Counted from the first letter of the stretch, positions 31,875-41,332 are shown. The stretch is DNA of 64,000 bases from Methylomonas lenta (GCF_001644015.1 NZ_LUUI01000101.1:16767-80766); one strand, 5' to 3'. Notes: a model not told the origin generated them from the sequence alone. Translations and numbers: made by a program.

Positions 31875-32366
31875 ATGCGTTTTCGATTAATAGTATTGAG
31901 TGCGCTTGTCGCCAGCCTGTCTTTGTCGAGTGGCGCAGAACCGGTGGTGATTTTTGACAACGGCCGCACCATGCGCTTGCCGCATCAGCCGCAGACGTTG
32001 CATGTTCAAACCCCGGTCGTCGCTAACTTTGACGTGCAGATAGAGCCTTTGCCGGTCAAAACCCCGTCGTTGTCGCCAGGTAAAGTGGCTTCACGCACGA
32101 TAGACCGACCTTACCTGGATCGCCCAGTGTTCATAGTGGGTGCCGATCCTTTGTCGATACGCTGGTTGCGGTTACATCTAGCCCAACTCAAGCAACTTAA
32201 TGCGATAGGTCTGGTGGTCAACGTTGAAACCCAGGCGCAATTACGCCAGTTGCAAAACACAGCCGGTGGGTTGGCGATCCATCCGCTGGCCGGCGACGCG
32301 ATTGCCGCGCAATTAGCCTTGGTGCATTACCCGGTATTGATTACATCGACGCGGATCGAACAATGA
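31875..32366 (+). CDS. ICE protein, PFL_4695 family
   Basis: I start at the ATG at 31875, which begins a signal peptide (MRFRLIVLSALVASLSLSSG). The 163 residues continue with 'PVVIFDNGRTMRLP' and end with 'IHPLAGDAIAAQLALVHYPV' and 'LITSTRIEQ', features of the PFL_4695 (TIGR03765) family. It is a periplasmic protein always found just upstream of traD in this ICE class. Its stop overlaps the traD start (ATGA). Confidence 0.88.
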   Translation: MRFRLIVLSALVASLSLSSGAEPVVIFDNGRTMRLPHQPQTLHVQTPVVANFDVQIEPLPVKTPSLSPGKVASRTIDRPYLDRPVFIVGADPLSIRWLRLHLAQLKQLNAIGLVVNVETQAQLRQLQNTAGGLAIHPLAGDAIAAQLALVHYPVLITSTRIEQ

Positions 32367-34417
32367 CGTCTCCGTATCCGATCGAAGCCTTGCTGCGGCC
32401 ACCGGTAGAACTGTGGTCGGCAGTCTGTGCCTTCGCTTGTGCGCTGATAGCCTGTTTGGCTCCCTGGGCGATCATGATGACGCCTTCAGTCGGTTATGCC
32501 ACCGCCGTACTTTTGGCTGCGCTCGGATGTATCAGAACCCGGGAAGCATTGTTTGTATTGCGCTATCAACGCAACATGCGCAAGTTGCCGCGCTATGAAA
32601 TCGCGGCCGAAGACATACCGGTCAGCCGGCAGCGCTTGTTTCTGGGCAAAGGATTTTTATGGCAGCAAAAGCACAGCCAAAGGTTGCGCGATACGCTGCA
32701 TCCTAAAGTAAGACGCTATATCGAACCGTCTTTTGCCTACCAACTGGCCCGACGCCTGGAAAGTCGCTGGGAACGATCACCTATTTTGCAGCAGGTAGCC
32801 AAGCTATTACAAAATCCTGCCTGGTGGAATCCGGTCGCACCGTTACCGCCGTTGGGCGGCAAGCCGCAAATTCATGCGGTTGAACTGAAAGAGCAAGCGG
32901 TCAGCATGGATTTACGCGAACGGGTTGGGCATACCCTGGTGCTGGGCACCACCCGGGTCGGTAAAACCCGGCTGGCCGAACTCTTGATTACCCAGGATAT
33001 CGCTCGTGGCGATACCGTGATTGTGTTCGATCCCAAAGGCGATGCCGATCTGATGAAACGCATGGTCGCAGAAGCCAAACGCGCCCGCCGCAGCCAGGCA
33101 CTGTATATCTTCCATCTGGGTTATCCGGAGATCTCCTGTCGCTATAATGCCATCGGCAATTTCTCTCGCATTACCGAAGTCGCTACCCGCTTGACCAACC
33201 ACTTACCCAGTAGCGGCAACTCGGCGGCGTTTCGGGAATTCGCCTGGCGCTTTACCAATATGATCGCCGTGGCCCTAGTTAAAATGGGTAAACGCCCGGA
33301 TTATAAATTGATCACCCGTTACATCACCCACATCGAACCGCTGTTGACCGAATACTACCGACAATGGCTGCCCGAGGTGGCACCGCCGGACTGGGAACAA
33401 CAAGTGCAACGCATCGCCGAAAACATCAACGAACGGGATTTGCCCTTTGCCCTCAAAGGCCGCTCGCCGGAAGTGATTGCCCTGGTGCGTTATGTGAAAG
33501 ACAACGGTTTTTACGATGCGGTTGCCGATGGCTTGCGTTCGGCGTTTGAATACGACAAAACCTATTTCGATAAAATCGTCGCCTCCTTATTGCCGTTGAT
33601 GGAAAAACTGATTACCGGCAAAACCGCCGCACTGATCTCGCCGGATTACACCGATCTCAACGATAGCCGGCCCATCATCGACTGGCGGCAGATCATTCGC
33701 CGTCAAGGCATCGTCTATATCGGGCTGGATGCCTTATCGGATATGGCGGTGGCATCCGCCGTCGGTAATTCCATGTTTGCCGATCTGGTGTCCGTGTCAG
33801 GGGAAATATACAAGCATGGCACTGACCACGGCCTGCCGGATGCGGCAAAAACCCAGCACCTGCCGACCATTTCATTACATGCCGATGAATTCAATGAATT
33901 GATCGGCGACGAGTTTATCCCCTTGCTCAACAAGGCCGGCGGCTCGGGATTTCAAGTGACGGCCTATACCCAAACCTGGTCGGATGTGGAAGCCCGGGTT
34001 GGCAACAAAGCCAAAGCCGGGCAGGTGGCCGGCAACTTCAATACCCTGATCATGCTGCGGGTCAAGGAACTGGCCACCGCCGAAATGCTCACCAACCAAA
34101 TCGACACCTGCAACATCAGCACTCTGATGGAAGTATCAGGCGTCAATGATTCCGCCGACCCCAACTCCAGCATCGATTTTACCTCGCAAAACCAGGATAG
34201 GATTTCCGTTACTGAAATGCCGATGATTTCACCCGCTACCGTGATGGCCTTACCCAAAGGCCAGGCCTTTGCCTTGCTGGAAGGCGGCAATCTATGGAAA
34301 ATCCGCATCCCCTTGCCCACTAAAACTAACGATGCACTGCTGCCAAAAAACCTGCAGGAGGTGGCCACGGAAATGCAGCGCCGCTATTTGACTAACGATT
34401 ACTGGTGGGCGAGCTAA
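32363..34417 (+). CDS. traD: Conjugative coupling protein TraD (SXT/TOL type)
   Basis: The 684 residues have two N-terminal transmembrane helices (about 15-60), Walker A 'VLGTTRVGKTRLAELLI' (about residue 200), Walker B region 'DTVIVFDPKGDADLMKRM' and a conserved 'ISLHADEFNELIGDEFIPLL'. The C-terminal part contains 'QVTAYTQTWSDVEARVG'. TraD/VirD4-type ATPases bring the relaxase-DNA complex to the mating channel. Length and order match SXT/TOL-family coupling factors. Confidence 0.94.
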   Translation: MTSPYPIEALLRPPVELWSAVCAFACALIACLAPWAIMMTPSVGYATAVLLAALGCIRTREALFVLRYQRNMRKLPRYEIAAEDIPVSRQRLFLGKGFLWQQKHSQRLRDTLHPKVRRYIEPSFAYQLARRLESRWERSPILQQVAKLLQNPAWWNPVAPLPPLGGKPQIHAVELKEQAVSMDLRERVGHTLVLGTTRVGKTRLAELLITQDIARGDTVIVFDPKGDADLMKRMVAEAKRARRSQALYIFHLGYPEISCRYNAIGNFSRITEVATRLTNHLPSSGNSAAFREFAWRFTNMIAVALVKMGKRPDYKLITRYITHIEPLLTEYYRQWLPEVAPPDWEQQVQRIAENINERDLPFALKGRSPEVIALVRYVKDNGFYDAVADGLRSAFEYDKTYFDKIVASLLPLMEKLITGKTAALISPDYTDLNDSRPIIDWRQIIRRQGIVYIGLDALSDMAVASAVGNSMFADLVSVSGEIYKHGTDHGLPDAAKTQHLPTISLHADEFNELIGDEFIPLLNKAGGSGFQVTAYTQTWSDVEARVGNKAKAGQVAGNFNTLIMLRVKELATAEMLTNQIDTCNISTLMEVSGVNDSADPNSSIDFTSQNQDRISVTEMPMISPATVMALPKGQAFALLEGGNLWKIRIPLPTKTNDALLPKNLQEVATEMQRRYLTNDYWWAS

Positions 34418-34418
34418 C

Positions 34419-35165
34419 GTGGCCGCCCCGGCTGTGCAGCGCAGCTCGGCCCAGCAAGCGGCGGAGCAGGGCATACTGGCCAGATGGGTCACGCGATTGC
34501 TACAGGGGCTGATTTTTCTGATCATAACCTTAGGCTTTTCCATTGCCACAGAATGGACCGGCATGGCTACCGGCTTTTGGGACGAAGCGGGCACCCAGCA
34601 CTGTCAAATCATGCTGGAGCAAGAGCTCAGTGTTCTGAATGCCGACTTTCGCCGCAGCGTCATCGTCGAGCAACCAGCCCAGTTTGCCCGACGTTTTGCC
34701 GATAACTTTTACAACTTGATCTTTCGCAAAACCGGCATCGAAAGCCTGATCATCGCCTTGGCCAAACCGACCCCGGGCGTCAATGATGGCAGCTTCAGGC
34801 AGCGCTTGCGACACTATTACCAGCTAGCCCAAGACTATATGCTGGCCGCCATGCTGATCACCCAAGTGTTTGCCGTGCGTTTGGCCGTTTTGGTCCTGGC
34901 ACTACCGGCATTTGTGTTATTAGGCTTGATGGGCTTAACCGACGGTTTGGTGCAACGGGATATTCGCCGTTGGAGCGGCGGTCGGGAAAGCTCGTTTGTC
35001 TATCACTGGGCTAAAAAAGTCCTGTATCCAGCGCTGATTATGCCCTGGATACTGTATCTGGCCATTCCCAGCAGCATCCATCCCAACCTCATCGTGTTAC
35101 CATTTGCAATACTGTTTGCCATGTCCGTCAGGGTGATGGCGTCGACGTTTAAGAAGTATTTATAA
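34419..35165 (+). CDS. ICE membrane protein, PFL_4697 family
   Basis: GTG start two bases after the traD stop. The 248 residues have transmembrane segments near 29-46 (GLIFLIITLGFSIA), 135-185 ('AMLITQVFAVRLAVLVLALPA') and 205-235, with 'LMGLTDGLVQRDIRRWSGGRE' between. This is the PFL_4697 (TIGR03747) family, an inner-membrane protein co-encoded with TraD. The operon is then interrupted by cargo 2. Confidence 0.88.
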   Translation: MAAPAVQRSSAQQAAEQGILARWVTRLLQGLIFLIITLGFSIATEWTGMATGFWDEAGTQHCQIMLEQELSVLNADFRRSVIVEQPAQFARRFADNFYNLIFRKTGIESLIIALAKPTPGVNDGSFRQRLRHYYQLAQDYMLAAMLITQVFAVRLAVLVLALPAFVLLGLMGLTDGLVQRDIRRWSGGRESSFVYHWAKKVLYPALIMPWILYLAIPSSIHPNLIVLPFAILFAMSVRVMASTFKKYL

Positions 35166-35280
35166 TGCTGTAAAGCAAACAAAGCTTGAAGTCGAATGTT
35201 AAATTTTGACACCAAACTGCCAATCGCTTTAGTTTTATTAACGTCTGCAAATTGATATATGCTGATGTTGAGTTGCAGAA

Positions 35281-35312
35281 GTAGGCTGGGTTGAATGATA
35301 ATGAAACCCAGC
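35281..35312. repeat. REP element upstream of RAYT gene
   Basis: gtaggctgggttgaa, six bases, tgaaacccagc. An inverted copy with the same 15-base and 11-base arms lies downstream of the transposase gene at 35868-35898. The arms also pair imperfectly within one element (gctgggtt / aaacccagc). Confidence 0.85.
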
Positions 35313-35329
35313 TTATGAATGAATAAATT

Positions 35330-35860
35330 ATGCGCACTTATATTCGTAGCCATTCCAAAAGCGGCGTATATTTCTTTACCGTCAATCTTGCTCAACGAAA
35401 ACAAAATGATTTGCTGGTTCAGCATATCGACGATCTACGCCAAGCATTCCGATATACTAAACAACGCCATCCCCTGGTCATAGAAGCCATAGTGGTATTA
35501 CCCGAACATTTACATTGCATTTGGCGATTACCCGAAGGCGACGACGATTATCCGTTGCGTTGGTGTTTGATCAAATCGCATTTTTCCCGGTCTATCGAGA
35601 AAGGTGAAAGAGTATCCGACAGTCGGTTACGTAAAAAAGAACGCGGACTATGGCAACGCCGTTATTGGGAACACCAAATCCGCGACGATAGGGATTTTCA
35701 ACGTCATTTGGATTATATTCATTACAATCCTGTAAAACATGGGCTTGTAACTAAGGTGAAGGAATGGCCTTATTCATCCTTTCAGCGTTGGGTTAAATTA
35801 GGGATTTACAGCGAAGATTGGGCGGCCGCACCGGACGTAATCGAACATGATTGGGAATAA
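35330..35860 (+). CDS. REP-associated tyrosine transposase (RAYT, TnpA_REP)
   Basis: The 176 residues carry the Y1 transposase HUH motif (VLPEHLHCIWRLPEGD, about residue 62), 'LIKSHFSRSIEKG', 'LWQRRYWEHQIRDDRDF' and the catalytic tyrosine in 'HLDYIHYNPVKHGL'. RAYTs are thought to move and spread the REP hairpins beside them, and two inverted REP copies flank this gene closely. The gene looks intact. Confidence 0.93.
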   Translation: MRTYIRSHSKSGVYFFTVNLAQRKQNDLLVQHIDDLRQAFRYTKQRHPLVIEAIVVLPEHLHCIWRLPEGDDDYPLRWCLIKSHFSRSIEKGERVSDSRLRKKERGLWQRRYWEHQIRDDRDFQRHLDYIHYNPVKHGLVTKVKEWPYSSFQRWVKLGIYSEDWAAAPDVIEHDWE

Positions 35861-35867
35861 TGGCAAT

Positions 35868-35898
35868 GCTGGGTTTCACATTGTTCAACCCAGCCTAC
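35868..35898. repeat. REP element downstream of RAYT gene (inverted)
   Basis: gctgggtttca, five bases, ttcaacccagcctac: the exact inverted arms of the upstream element, seven bases after the RAYT stop. The pair brackets the transposase as an inverted-repeat unit. Confidence 0.85.
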
Positions 35899-36032
35899 GG
35901 CCCTATGCCATTGAATAAAAAACGAGGTGTATAACTTACATCAATCTTGTTGACTCAATGCGTTATCAACGCCTAGTATCAATTCTCGTATGCTACAATG
36001 CTGGAAACTTAAAATATACACAACAGAACAGG

Positions 36033-37100
36033 ATGATCGACGTTTTCGATTTTTTTTCAGGATGCGGTGGAACTAGCAAGGGATTCGAACTTGCTGGTCT
36101 TGATATTCAAATGGCAATTGATTCGGATAAAGATGCTGCATTAACTTATCGGAATAACTTTCCAAAAGCGAAATTTTATTGTGAAGACATTCGATCGTTT
36201 CCGACTGATTCGCTTTCATCTTTCGTATCTTCAAGACAAGACCGACCAATGTTGTTTTGCGGATGTGCTCCCTGTCAGCCTTTTTCAAAGCAAAAAAAAG
36301 GAAAGAACGATCAAGACAATCGAATTTCTTTGCTGCTTGAATTCTTAAGATTTATTCAATTTTTTTTGCCTGAATACGTTTTTATTGAGAATGTTCCAGG
36401 ACTACAAAATGTATACGGCAAATGCGGTCCTTTCGATACATTTGTTACAGCACTTAAAAAATCACTATATCAAGTAGAATTCAAGTCAATTTCTTCTCAA
36501 GATTATGGTGTGCCACAAAAAAGAAAACGATTGGTATTGATTGCTTCTCGATTGGAATATATTTCTTTTCCAGATCCTACGCATGGTGATGGTTGGATCA
36601 ATACCCGATTTACAACTGTCGCTGATAAAATAAAACATTTACCAGCGATCGAAGCTGGCGAAGTTTGCTCCCAAGACAGCAATCATAGAGCAGCTAAATT
36701 ATCACCTATTAATTTGGCAAGAATTAAAGCGACCCCTGAAGGAGGCGATCGTCGTCATTGGCCAGCGCAGTTGCTATTAAAATGCCATAAGGATTATGTC
36801 GGCCACTCAGACGTCTATGGCAGAATGAGGTGGAACACTCCGGCAAGTGGACTCACAACCCGTTGCATTAGTTATTCCAATGGCCGTTTCGGCCATCCCG
36901 AGCAGAACCGAGCAATCAGTGTCAGAGAAGCGGCTTGTCTACAGACATTCCCAGAAGATTTCGTTTTTCTGGGAAATTTGAACTCTATGGCAAGACAAAT
37001 CGGTAATGCCGTCCCTGTAGATGTAGCTCGTGTTTTCGGTGAGCATTTTCTGATCCATTATCAAAATTATTGCAAAACAAAGGATTCTAAAGCAGCGTAA
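36033..37100 (+). CDS. DNA (cytosine-5) methyltransferase
   Basis: I start at the ATG at 36033, where the family homology begins (MIDVFDFFSGCGGTSKGF); an in-frame ATG at 35958 adds 25 unrelated residues. The 355 residues hold motif I (FFSGCGG), motif IV with the catalytic cysteine (CAPCQPFSKQ), motif VI (IENVPGL), motif VIII (GVPQKRKRLVL) and motif X (RQIGNAVPVDVA). It methylates cytosine in a sequence I cannot predict. The gene is AT-rich compared with the transfer genes. One base separates it from the OLD-like nuclease gene, suggesting one defence unit. Confidence 0.95.
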   Translation: MIDVFDFFSGCGGTSKGFELAGLDIQMAIDSDKDAALTYRNNFPKAKFYCEDIRSFPTDSLSSFVSSRQDRPMLFCGCAPCQPFSKQKKGKNDQDNRISLLLEFLRFIQFFLPEYVFIENVPGLQNVYGKCGPFDTFVTALKKSLYQVEFKSISSQDYGVPQKRKRLVLIASRLEYISFPDPTHGDGWINTRFTTVADKIKHLPAIEAGEVCSQDSNHRAAKLSPINLARIKATPEGGDRRHWPAQLLLKCHKDYVGHSDVYGRMRWNTPASGLTTRCISYSNGRFGHPEQNRAISVREAACLQTFPEDFVFLGNLNSMARQIGNAVPVDVARVFGEHFLIHYQNYCKTKDSKAA

Positions 37101-37101
37101 T

Positions 37102-38886
37102 ATGGACGAATTTAAAAATAGTCTTTGTAAAATTAAACAGTTAATAGAAGCTAATCAATTCAGGCCCTATATAAACTATATTCGGTTTCCCTATTTTAAA
37201 AATATTCAGCAAGATACGAAGATTGAATTTGAATATCCTCTTACCGTACTAGTTGGAAAAAACGGGTGCGGAAAGAGCTCTGTTCTGCATGCTTTATATG
37301 GGGCACCTGAAGGAAAAAGTGTTGGAGATTTTTGGTTTTCTACAAACCTCGATCCCATCAAAGAGGATACTAGTGGTCGGAATCGAATGATCTACGGCTT
37401 CTACTCAAGCGATGCAGGCCGACAAGTTGAGGTTATAAAGACAAGAATTCAATTTAAAAAAAAAGGCGGCGTAACTATAAATCCAGATTATTGGGAGCCG
37501 TCAAGGCCACTAAAAAACGATGGCATGGAAGACATGCCTCCCTTACCGGAAGGTATAGAAGAATTACCAGGGAGATCGAAAACGCGATGGAATACTATCA
37601 GTAAAAATGTTGTGTATATTAATTTCAGGTCAGAATTAAGTGCGTTTGATAAACTTTTCAATTTCCATGATTTGACTAATGCCCATCAAAGCAAACAAAA
37701 TTATTTACGCACTTGGGCAATTCGATTGAAACATGCAATTGATTGTAATTTAACTTCTTATACATTTTATAATAAAGATAGAATAAAGGAAAATAGAAAA
37801 TTTTCCGATGATGAATTAGAGGCAATTTCATTAATTTTGGAGAAAGATTATCAAAGTGGTAAATATATCGAGCATAGCTTTTTTAAGTCCGAAGGGTATT
37901 CTGTAATTTTTACAACGGATAAAATTCAATATTCCGAGGCTTTTGCAGGCAGCGGTGAATCAATCATCGTCAGATTGGTAGTTAAGGTACTTAATGCCCC
38001 TGATCATTCTTTGATTCTTTTGGATGAACCCGAAGTATCTCTTCATCCGGCAGCTCAAAAAAAATTACGTGAATTTTTACTTAAACAAATTATTAAGAAA
38101 AAACATCAAGTTATTATGGCGACACACTCGCCTATTTTTGTTGATGGATTACCGAAAGAGGCCGTCAAACTTTTTTACTCTAATCCAATTACAAGGAAAT
38201 TCGAAGTACAAAACGAAACCTATCCGGCTGAAGCATTCCACCATCTTGGCTCATTACTACATTCAAAAAAAACGATAATTGTAGAAGATAAACTTGCCCA
38301 AAAAATAGTAGAAAAAGCGCTTAAATTGATCGGCAACATTCATGAAGATTATGATGTTGAATATTATCCAGGCGGGGCAACTGCATTAATCGGCAGTTAC
38401 ATTCCTTATCATTCGATTCAAACAGATAAAAACGTTTGGTTTGTCTTAGATGGCGATCAAAAACCTGATGAAGAGCATATTGATCCAGATACTATTCCTA
38501 GTATAGAAAGTAAAAAATTATCCGATTACATAAAAAATCAGGTTGGACAAGAGATTAAATTTATTCAAGATAGTAATAGCTCCAAGCAAGAAGAAGAGCT
38601 CCAACGACAATTTCTAAAATTTTACAGGGATAGAGTTTTTTACCTTCCGTCCCAAACACCTGAAAAATTCATTTGGGAAAATGTTTCAGCTTTGAAAAGC
38701 CAAGAAGAAATGCCGAAATGTTATAAACAAGCATTTAAAAGTTATACCCAATCTGATCTAGGTGAGGATAATGTTAATTCTGAACAAATTTTTGTCATTC
38801 AACAGTCAATGTTGGCTAAGGTTCCAAGGGATTGTGAGGAAATGAGGAATTTGATAACAACGCTTGAAAATATCATCAATAATTAG
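37102..38886 (+). CDS. OLD-like AAA15 ATPase with TOPRIM-type C-terminus
   Basis: The 594 residues show Walker A 'LVGKNGCGKSSVLHALYG' (about residue 50), a middle helical region, the signature 'AGSGESIIVRLV', Walker B 'SLILLDEPEVSLHPAAQ' and 'HQVIMATHSPIFVDGLP'. The C-terminal third has TOPRIM-like elements ('KKTIIVEDKLAQKIVEKAL' with the acidic residue, and 'FVLDGDQKP' as the DxD). OLD-family proteins are ATP-controlled nucleases used in phage defence. Paired with a C5 methyltransferase it could be the restriction partner. It is strongly AT-rich, which suggests recent transfer. Confidence 0.85.
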   Translation: MDEFKNSLCKIKQLIEANQFRPYINYIRFPYFKNIQQDTKIEFEYPLTVLVGKNGCGKSSVLHALYGAPEGKSVGDFWFSTNLDPIKEDTSGRNRMIYGFYSSDAGRQVEVIKTRIQFKKKGGVTINPDYWEPSRPLKNDGMEDMPPLPEGIEELPGRSKTRWNTISKNVVYINFRSELSAFDKLFNFHDLTNAHQSKQNYLRTWAIRLKHAIDCNLTSYTFYNKDRIKENRKFSDDELEAISLILEKDYQSGKYIEHSFFKSEGYSVIFTTDKIQYSEAFAGSGESIIVRLVVKVLNAPDHSLILLDEPEVSLHPAAQKKLREFLLKQIIKKKHQVIMATHSPIFVDGLPKEAVKLFYSNPITRKFEVQNETYPAEAFHHLGSLLHSKKTIIVEDKLAQKIVEKALKLIGNIHEDYDVEYYPGGATALIGSYIPYHSIQTDKNVWFVLDGDQKPDEEHIDPDTIPSIESKKLSDYIKNQVGQEIKFIQDSNSSKQEEELQRQFLKFYRDRVFYLPSQTPEKFIWENVSALKSQEEMPKCYKQAFKSYTQSDLGEDNVNSEQIFVIQQSMLAKVPRDCEEMRNLITTLENIINN

Positions 38887-39385
38887 TTAAAAATGATCTA
38901 ATCTTTTCGGTGATATTTAAATTCAGTCCACATTGCCAAATAACCAAAGTCTTCCATCCTGAATTCTCCAGTTCTTTTGTGTTTTTCCCATCTATTTTTT
39001 GATTAGAATTGATTTGAGTATTCCAAAAATATTTACGTGTTTCTGGGGGGGCGTCGCCTTACAATTAGGCATGTCCATGCCAAAAATAGCCATGCACAAA
39101 TATTACTTTATTTCTCCCTCGGAAAACAATATCGGGGTGCCCTGGTGAATCTTTTCAGTGTAATCTATAACGAAAACTCATCGAGAAAATCAATTTTTAG
39201 AGCCCGTAGGTTGCAGTAAACAAAGTGAACTGCATCTTTCGCGATTGATGAGGTCCGTTCATCATTAAATCCTATACGCGCTCAGTGCACATTTTGAATA
39301 GATAGAACTACCGCATCGCCAGCAGTCTTCCTAAATTTTTCGAGTTAGCACTGTCATACTTCTTGCTGTCCGATAAATGTGATTA
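38887..39385. other. AT-rich intergenic region after the nuclease gene
   Basis: 499 bases with no supported gene. A REP-like hairpin (tgcagt and actgca arms around 39213-39236) is the only structure noticed. Confidence 0.4.
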
Positions 39386-39757
39386 TTATGACTTTAATAA
39401 TTCATAAATATCGCTGACTATTTTTCCTAACCGTTTAGAGGATAGAGATTTTGTTGAATATTCTTGGGCTTGGCTTTTAGCATTTGAGCTGCTGTTGAAC
39501 ATTTCTATTAGTTGCATTTTTGTCCATTTTTTAAATGCAAAGCCAGGCGATAAAACGTATTGTTCAGGTGAATACCAGAACTCATCTCCTGTTGAATCTA
39601 TAACCTGAATAATGCTTTTACCTTCAATAGGTGTTGAACTTATACAGCTTTTGGCTAATTGTTTAATATTGAATGCAGAATAAAGGCACTCGGCAGAGAG
39701 CACAATCACTGGATATTTTGGCTTCCGCATTATGATATTAAATTCTATTTGATCCAC
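39386..39757 (-). CDS. Unknown small protein
   Basis: The 123 residues have protein-like composition: 'PKYPVIVLSAECLYSAFNI', 'IIQVIDSTGDEFWYSPEQYV', 'GFAFKKWTKMQLIEMFNSSS'. There is no signal or membrane segment. I recognise no family. It is AT-rich like the neighbouring methyltransferase and nuclease genes, so it probably arrived with them, and it faces the transfer operon on the opposite strand. Confidence 0.5.
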   Translation of the reverse strand: MDQIEFNIIMRKPKYPVIVLSAECLYSAFNIKQLAKSCISSTPIEGKSIIQVIDSTGDEFWYSPEQYVLSPGFAFKKWTKMQLIEMFNSSSNAKSQAQEYSTKSLSSKRLGKIVSDIYELLKS

Positions 39758-40032
39758 ATGAATCCTTTGATTTCGTTCTGGTTGTGACGGGTTATTCTCT
39801 TGATCTGTATATTTTAAATACTAACATCATCTTTATGGCAATAAGATTTTGTTAGAAGCTCGCTTAAACATCAAGCAATTCATTGTTGTCGTCATAAACA
39901 GCCATTTAGCAACCTCAAATCATTCAAACTTCCCAACAAAACCCTGGCTCACTAACTTAGGGTTTCAGCTGGGCTTTTGTCTGCCAGTTATGAACAATGA
40001 GCCCCACTATTCCTGATCGGGAGCGGGTTCCA

Positions 40033-40323
40033 ATGCTGTGCAAAATTCGAGTTGTGCTGATTCTACTGTGTTTTCCATGGTCTGTGCTAGCCGATTTGGA
40101 TGGTGAGCGGACCGCTTTGGTCAAAATCATTCATGAACTGGACGGCTTGGAACCTTTAATCGTTACCGCGCAAGCCCAAGCGGATCAGGATGGTCGGGTG
40201 CAATTTCAATATGACTGGCTGCTGCTGGATATTGAACGCATCAAACTCGGCATTCAGGAACACCTGACGGCGCCTCGCCAGGCCCGCAGTTTTCCGCCGC
40301 TGAAAGGTGATTACCGGCGTTAG
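40033..40323 (+). CDS. RAQPRD-family ICE protein
   Basis: I start at the ATG at 40033, which gives a signal peptide (MLCKIRVVLILLCFPWSVLA); an upstream start at 39997 adds 12 residues. The 96 residues include 'ERTALVKIIHELDGLEPLI' and the family-defining motif near the end (APRQARSFPPLKGDY, normally RAQPRDFPPL-like). These small periplasmic proteins open the mating-pore operon of PFGI-1-type ICEs. Confidence 0.82.
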   Translation: MLCKIRVVLILLCFPWSVLADLDGERTALVKIIHELDGLEPLIVTAQAQADQDGRVQFQYDWLLLDIERIKLGIQEHLTAPRQARSFPPLKGDYRR

Positions 40324-40332
40324 GCCAACAGT

Positions 40333-40566
40333 ATGACGAATACCCAGGTTTCGGCATTTTCCCATTCCACCGGCGGTGTGCTGCCTGGCCAGTTGTTGTT
40401 GGTGATTGCCGGTGTGCTGGCGGTGATTTATCTGCTCTGGTTAGCCTGGCTGGCCTATGCGCAACTGGTGGCCTGGCAAACCGGCCAAGGGGTTTTTTAT
40501 GACCTGCTGTTGTCGATCATGCGCGGCGGCGTGGTGGCTTTGTTACTGGGCTATTTACTCCGTTAA
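40333..40566 (+). CDS. ICE membrane protein, PFL_4701 family
   Basis: The 77 residues contain two transmembrane helices (LLVIAGVLAVIYLLWLAWLAY and 'GGVVALLLGYLLR') with 'WQTGQGVFYDLLLSIM' between. Position and pattern fit the PFL_4701 (TIGR03758) family. It starts nine bases after the RAQPRD gene and overlaps the upstream region of the next by one base. Confidence 0.82.
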   Translation: MTNTQVSAFSHSTGGVLPGQLLLVIAGVLAVIYLLWLAWLAYAQLVAWQTGQGVFYDLLLSIMRGGVVALLLGYLLR

Positions 40567-40592
40567 TGTGTTTTTTATCAGAGGATTTCATT

Positions 40593-40952
40593 ATGTTTAA
40601 GCGCTTACAACACAATCTCTTTCCCAAACTCCTGGGGTGTTGGGCTAGTCTTATGCTTCTTAGCGGCAATCTGTATGCCGCCTTGCCGACAGCCGTAGCA
40701 CCCAGTAATGCTCCGAAAGCCGGCGACTGGCTGACCTTAATCAAAGGCTATGCCAAAGATGCCGGTTTGGTGATCGGGTTGGTATTGGCGGTGGTGGCTT
40801 TTTTATGGATTGCCTGGATCACCATCTCCAAATTCAACGAAGCCCGCACCGGCAGAGCCGAATGGGGCGAGGTGGGTTTGACCGCCGTGGTAGCGGCCGG
40901 CGTAATGATCTTCATCAGTTATCTGCTCACCGAGGCGTCTAAGGTCATTTGA
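40593..40952 (+). CDS. ICE protein, PFL_4702 family (pilin/VirB2-like)
   Basis: I start at the ATG at 40593, preceded by 'gaggattt'. The 119 residues have a signal peptide (LLGCWASLMLLSGNLYA) and two hydrophobic helices ('GLVIGLVLAVVAFLWIAWIT' and 'VGLTAVVAAGVMIFISYLL') joined by a charged loop. This matches the PFL_4702 (TIGR03745) family and is pilin-like in layout. Its place after PFL_4701 is the standard order. Confidence 0.82.
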   Translation: MFKRLQHNLFPKLLGCWASLMLLSGNLYAALPTAVAPSNAPKAGDWLTLIKGYAKDAGLVIGLVLAVVAFLWIAWITISKFNEARTGRAEWGEVGLTAVVAAGVMIFISYLLTEASKVI

Positions 40953-40954
40953 GC

Positions 40955-41332
40955 ATGGACGATTTCAGCGAAACCTTGGCCGACCGCCTCAATCAGGAGC
41001 CAGTCATCTTCAGAGGCAGCACACATTCCGAGTTAGGGCTGATTTTGTTGTTGGCCACGCTGTTCTGGTTGCCGGTCAGTTTGCTGATTGCCGCCTGCTT
41101 GGGGGCGCCGGCCATGGGTTTAGGGTTGGCGATGGTGGGTGTATTAGTGACGATCGTGTTCGGTTCGACTTGGTTTCAACGCATCAAGCGCGGCCGGCCG
41201 GATTACTACTACCAGCATCGCTTGATGATTTTTCTGCATCGACTCGGGCTGCGTAACACCCGGCTGATTCTCAGTAGCGGACATTGGGATCTGGGCCGTG
41301 CCGAGTGGCAAGCGCCATTTAGAGCAACATAA
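40955..41332 (+). CDS. ICE protein, TIGR03750 family (VirB3-like)
   Basis: The 125 residues begin 'MDDFSETLADRLNQEPVIFR' and continue with two adjacent transmembrane helices ('LLATLFWLPVSLLIAACLGA' and 'GLGLAMVGVLVTIVFG') and a basic 'RIKRGRPDYYYQHR'. This is the layout of TIGR03750 proteins, comparable to VirB3. It lies two bases after the previous gene, and the next gene's ATG overlaps its stop by one base. Confidence 0.82.
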   Translation: MDDFSETLADRLNQEPVIFRGSTHSELGLILLLATLFWLPVSLLIAACLGAPAMGLGLAMVGVLVTIVFGSTWFQRIKRGRPDYYYQHRLMIFLHRLGLRNTRLILSSGHWDLGRAEWQAPFRAT

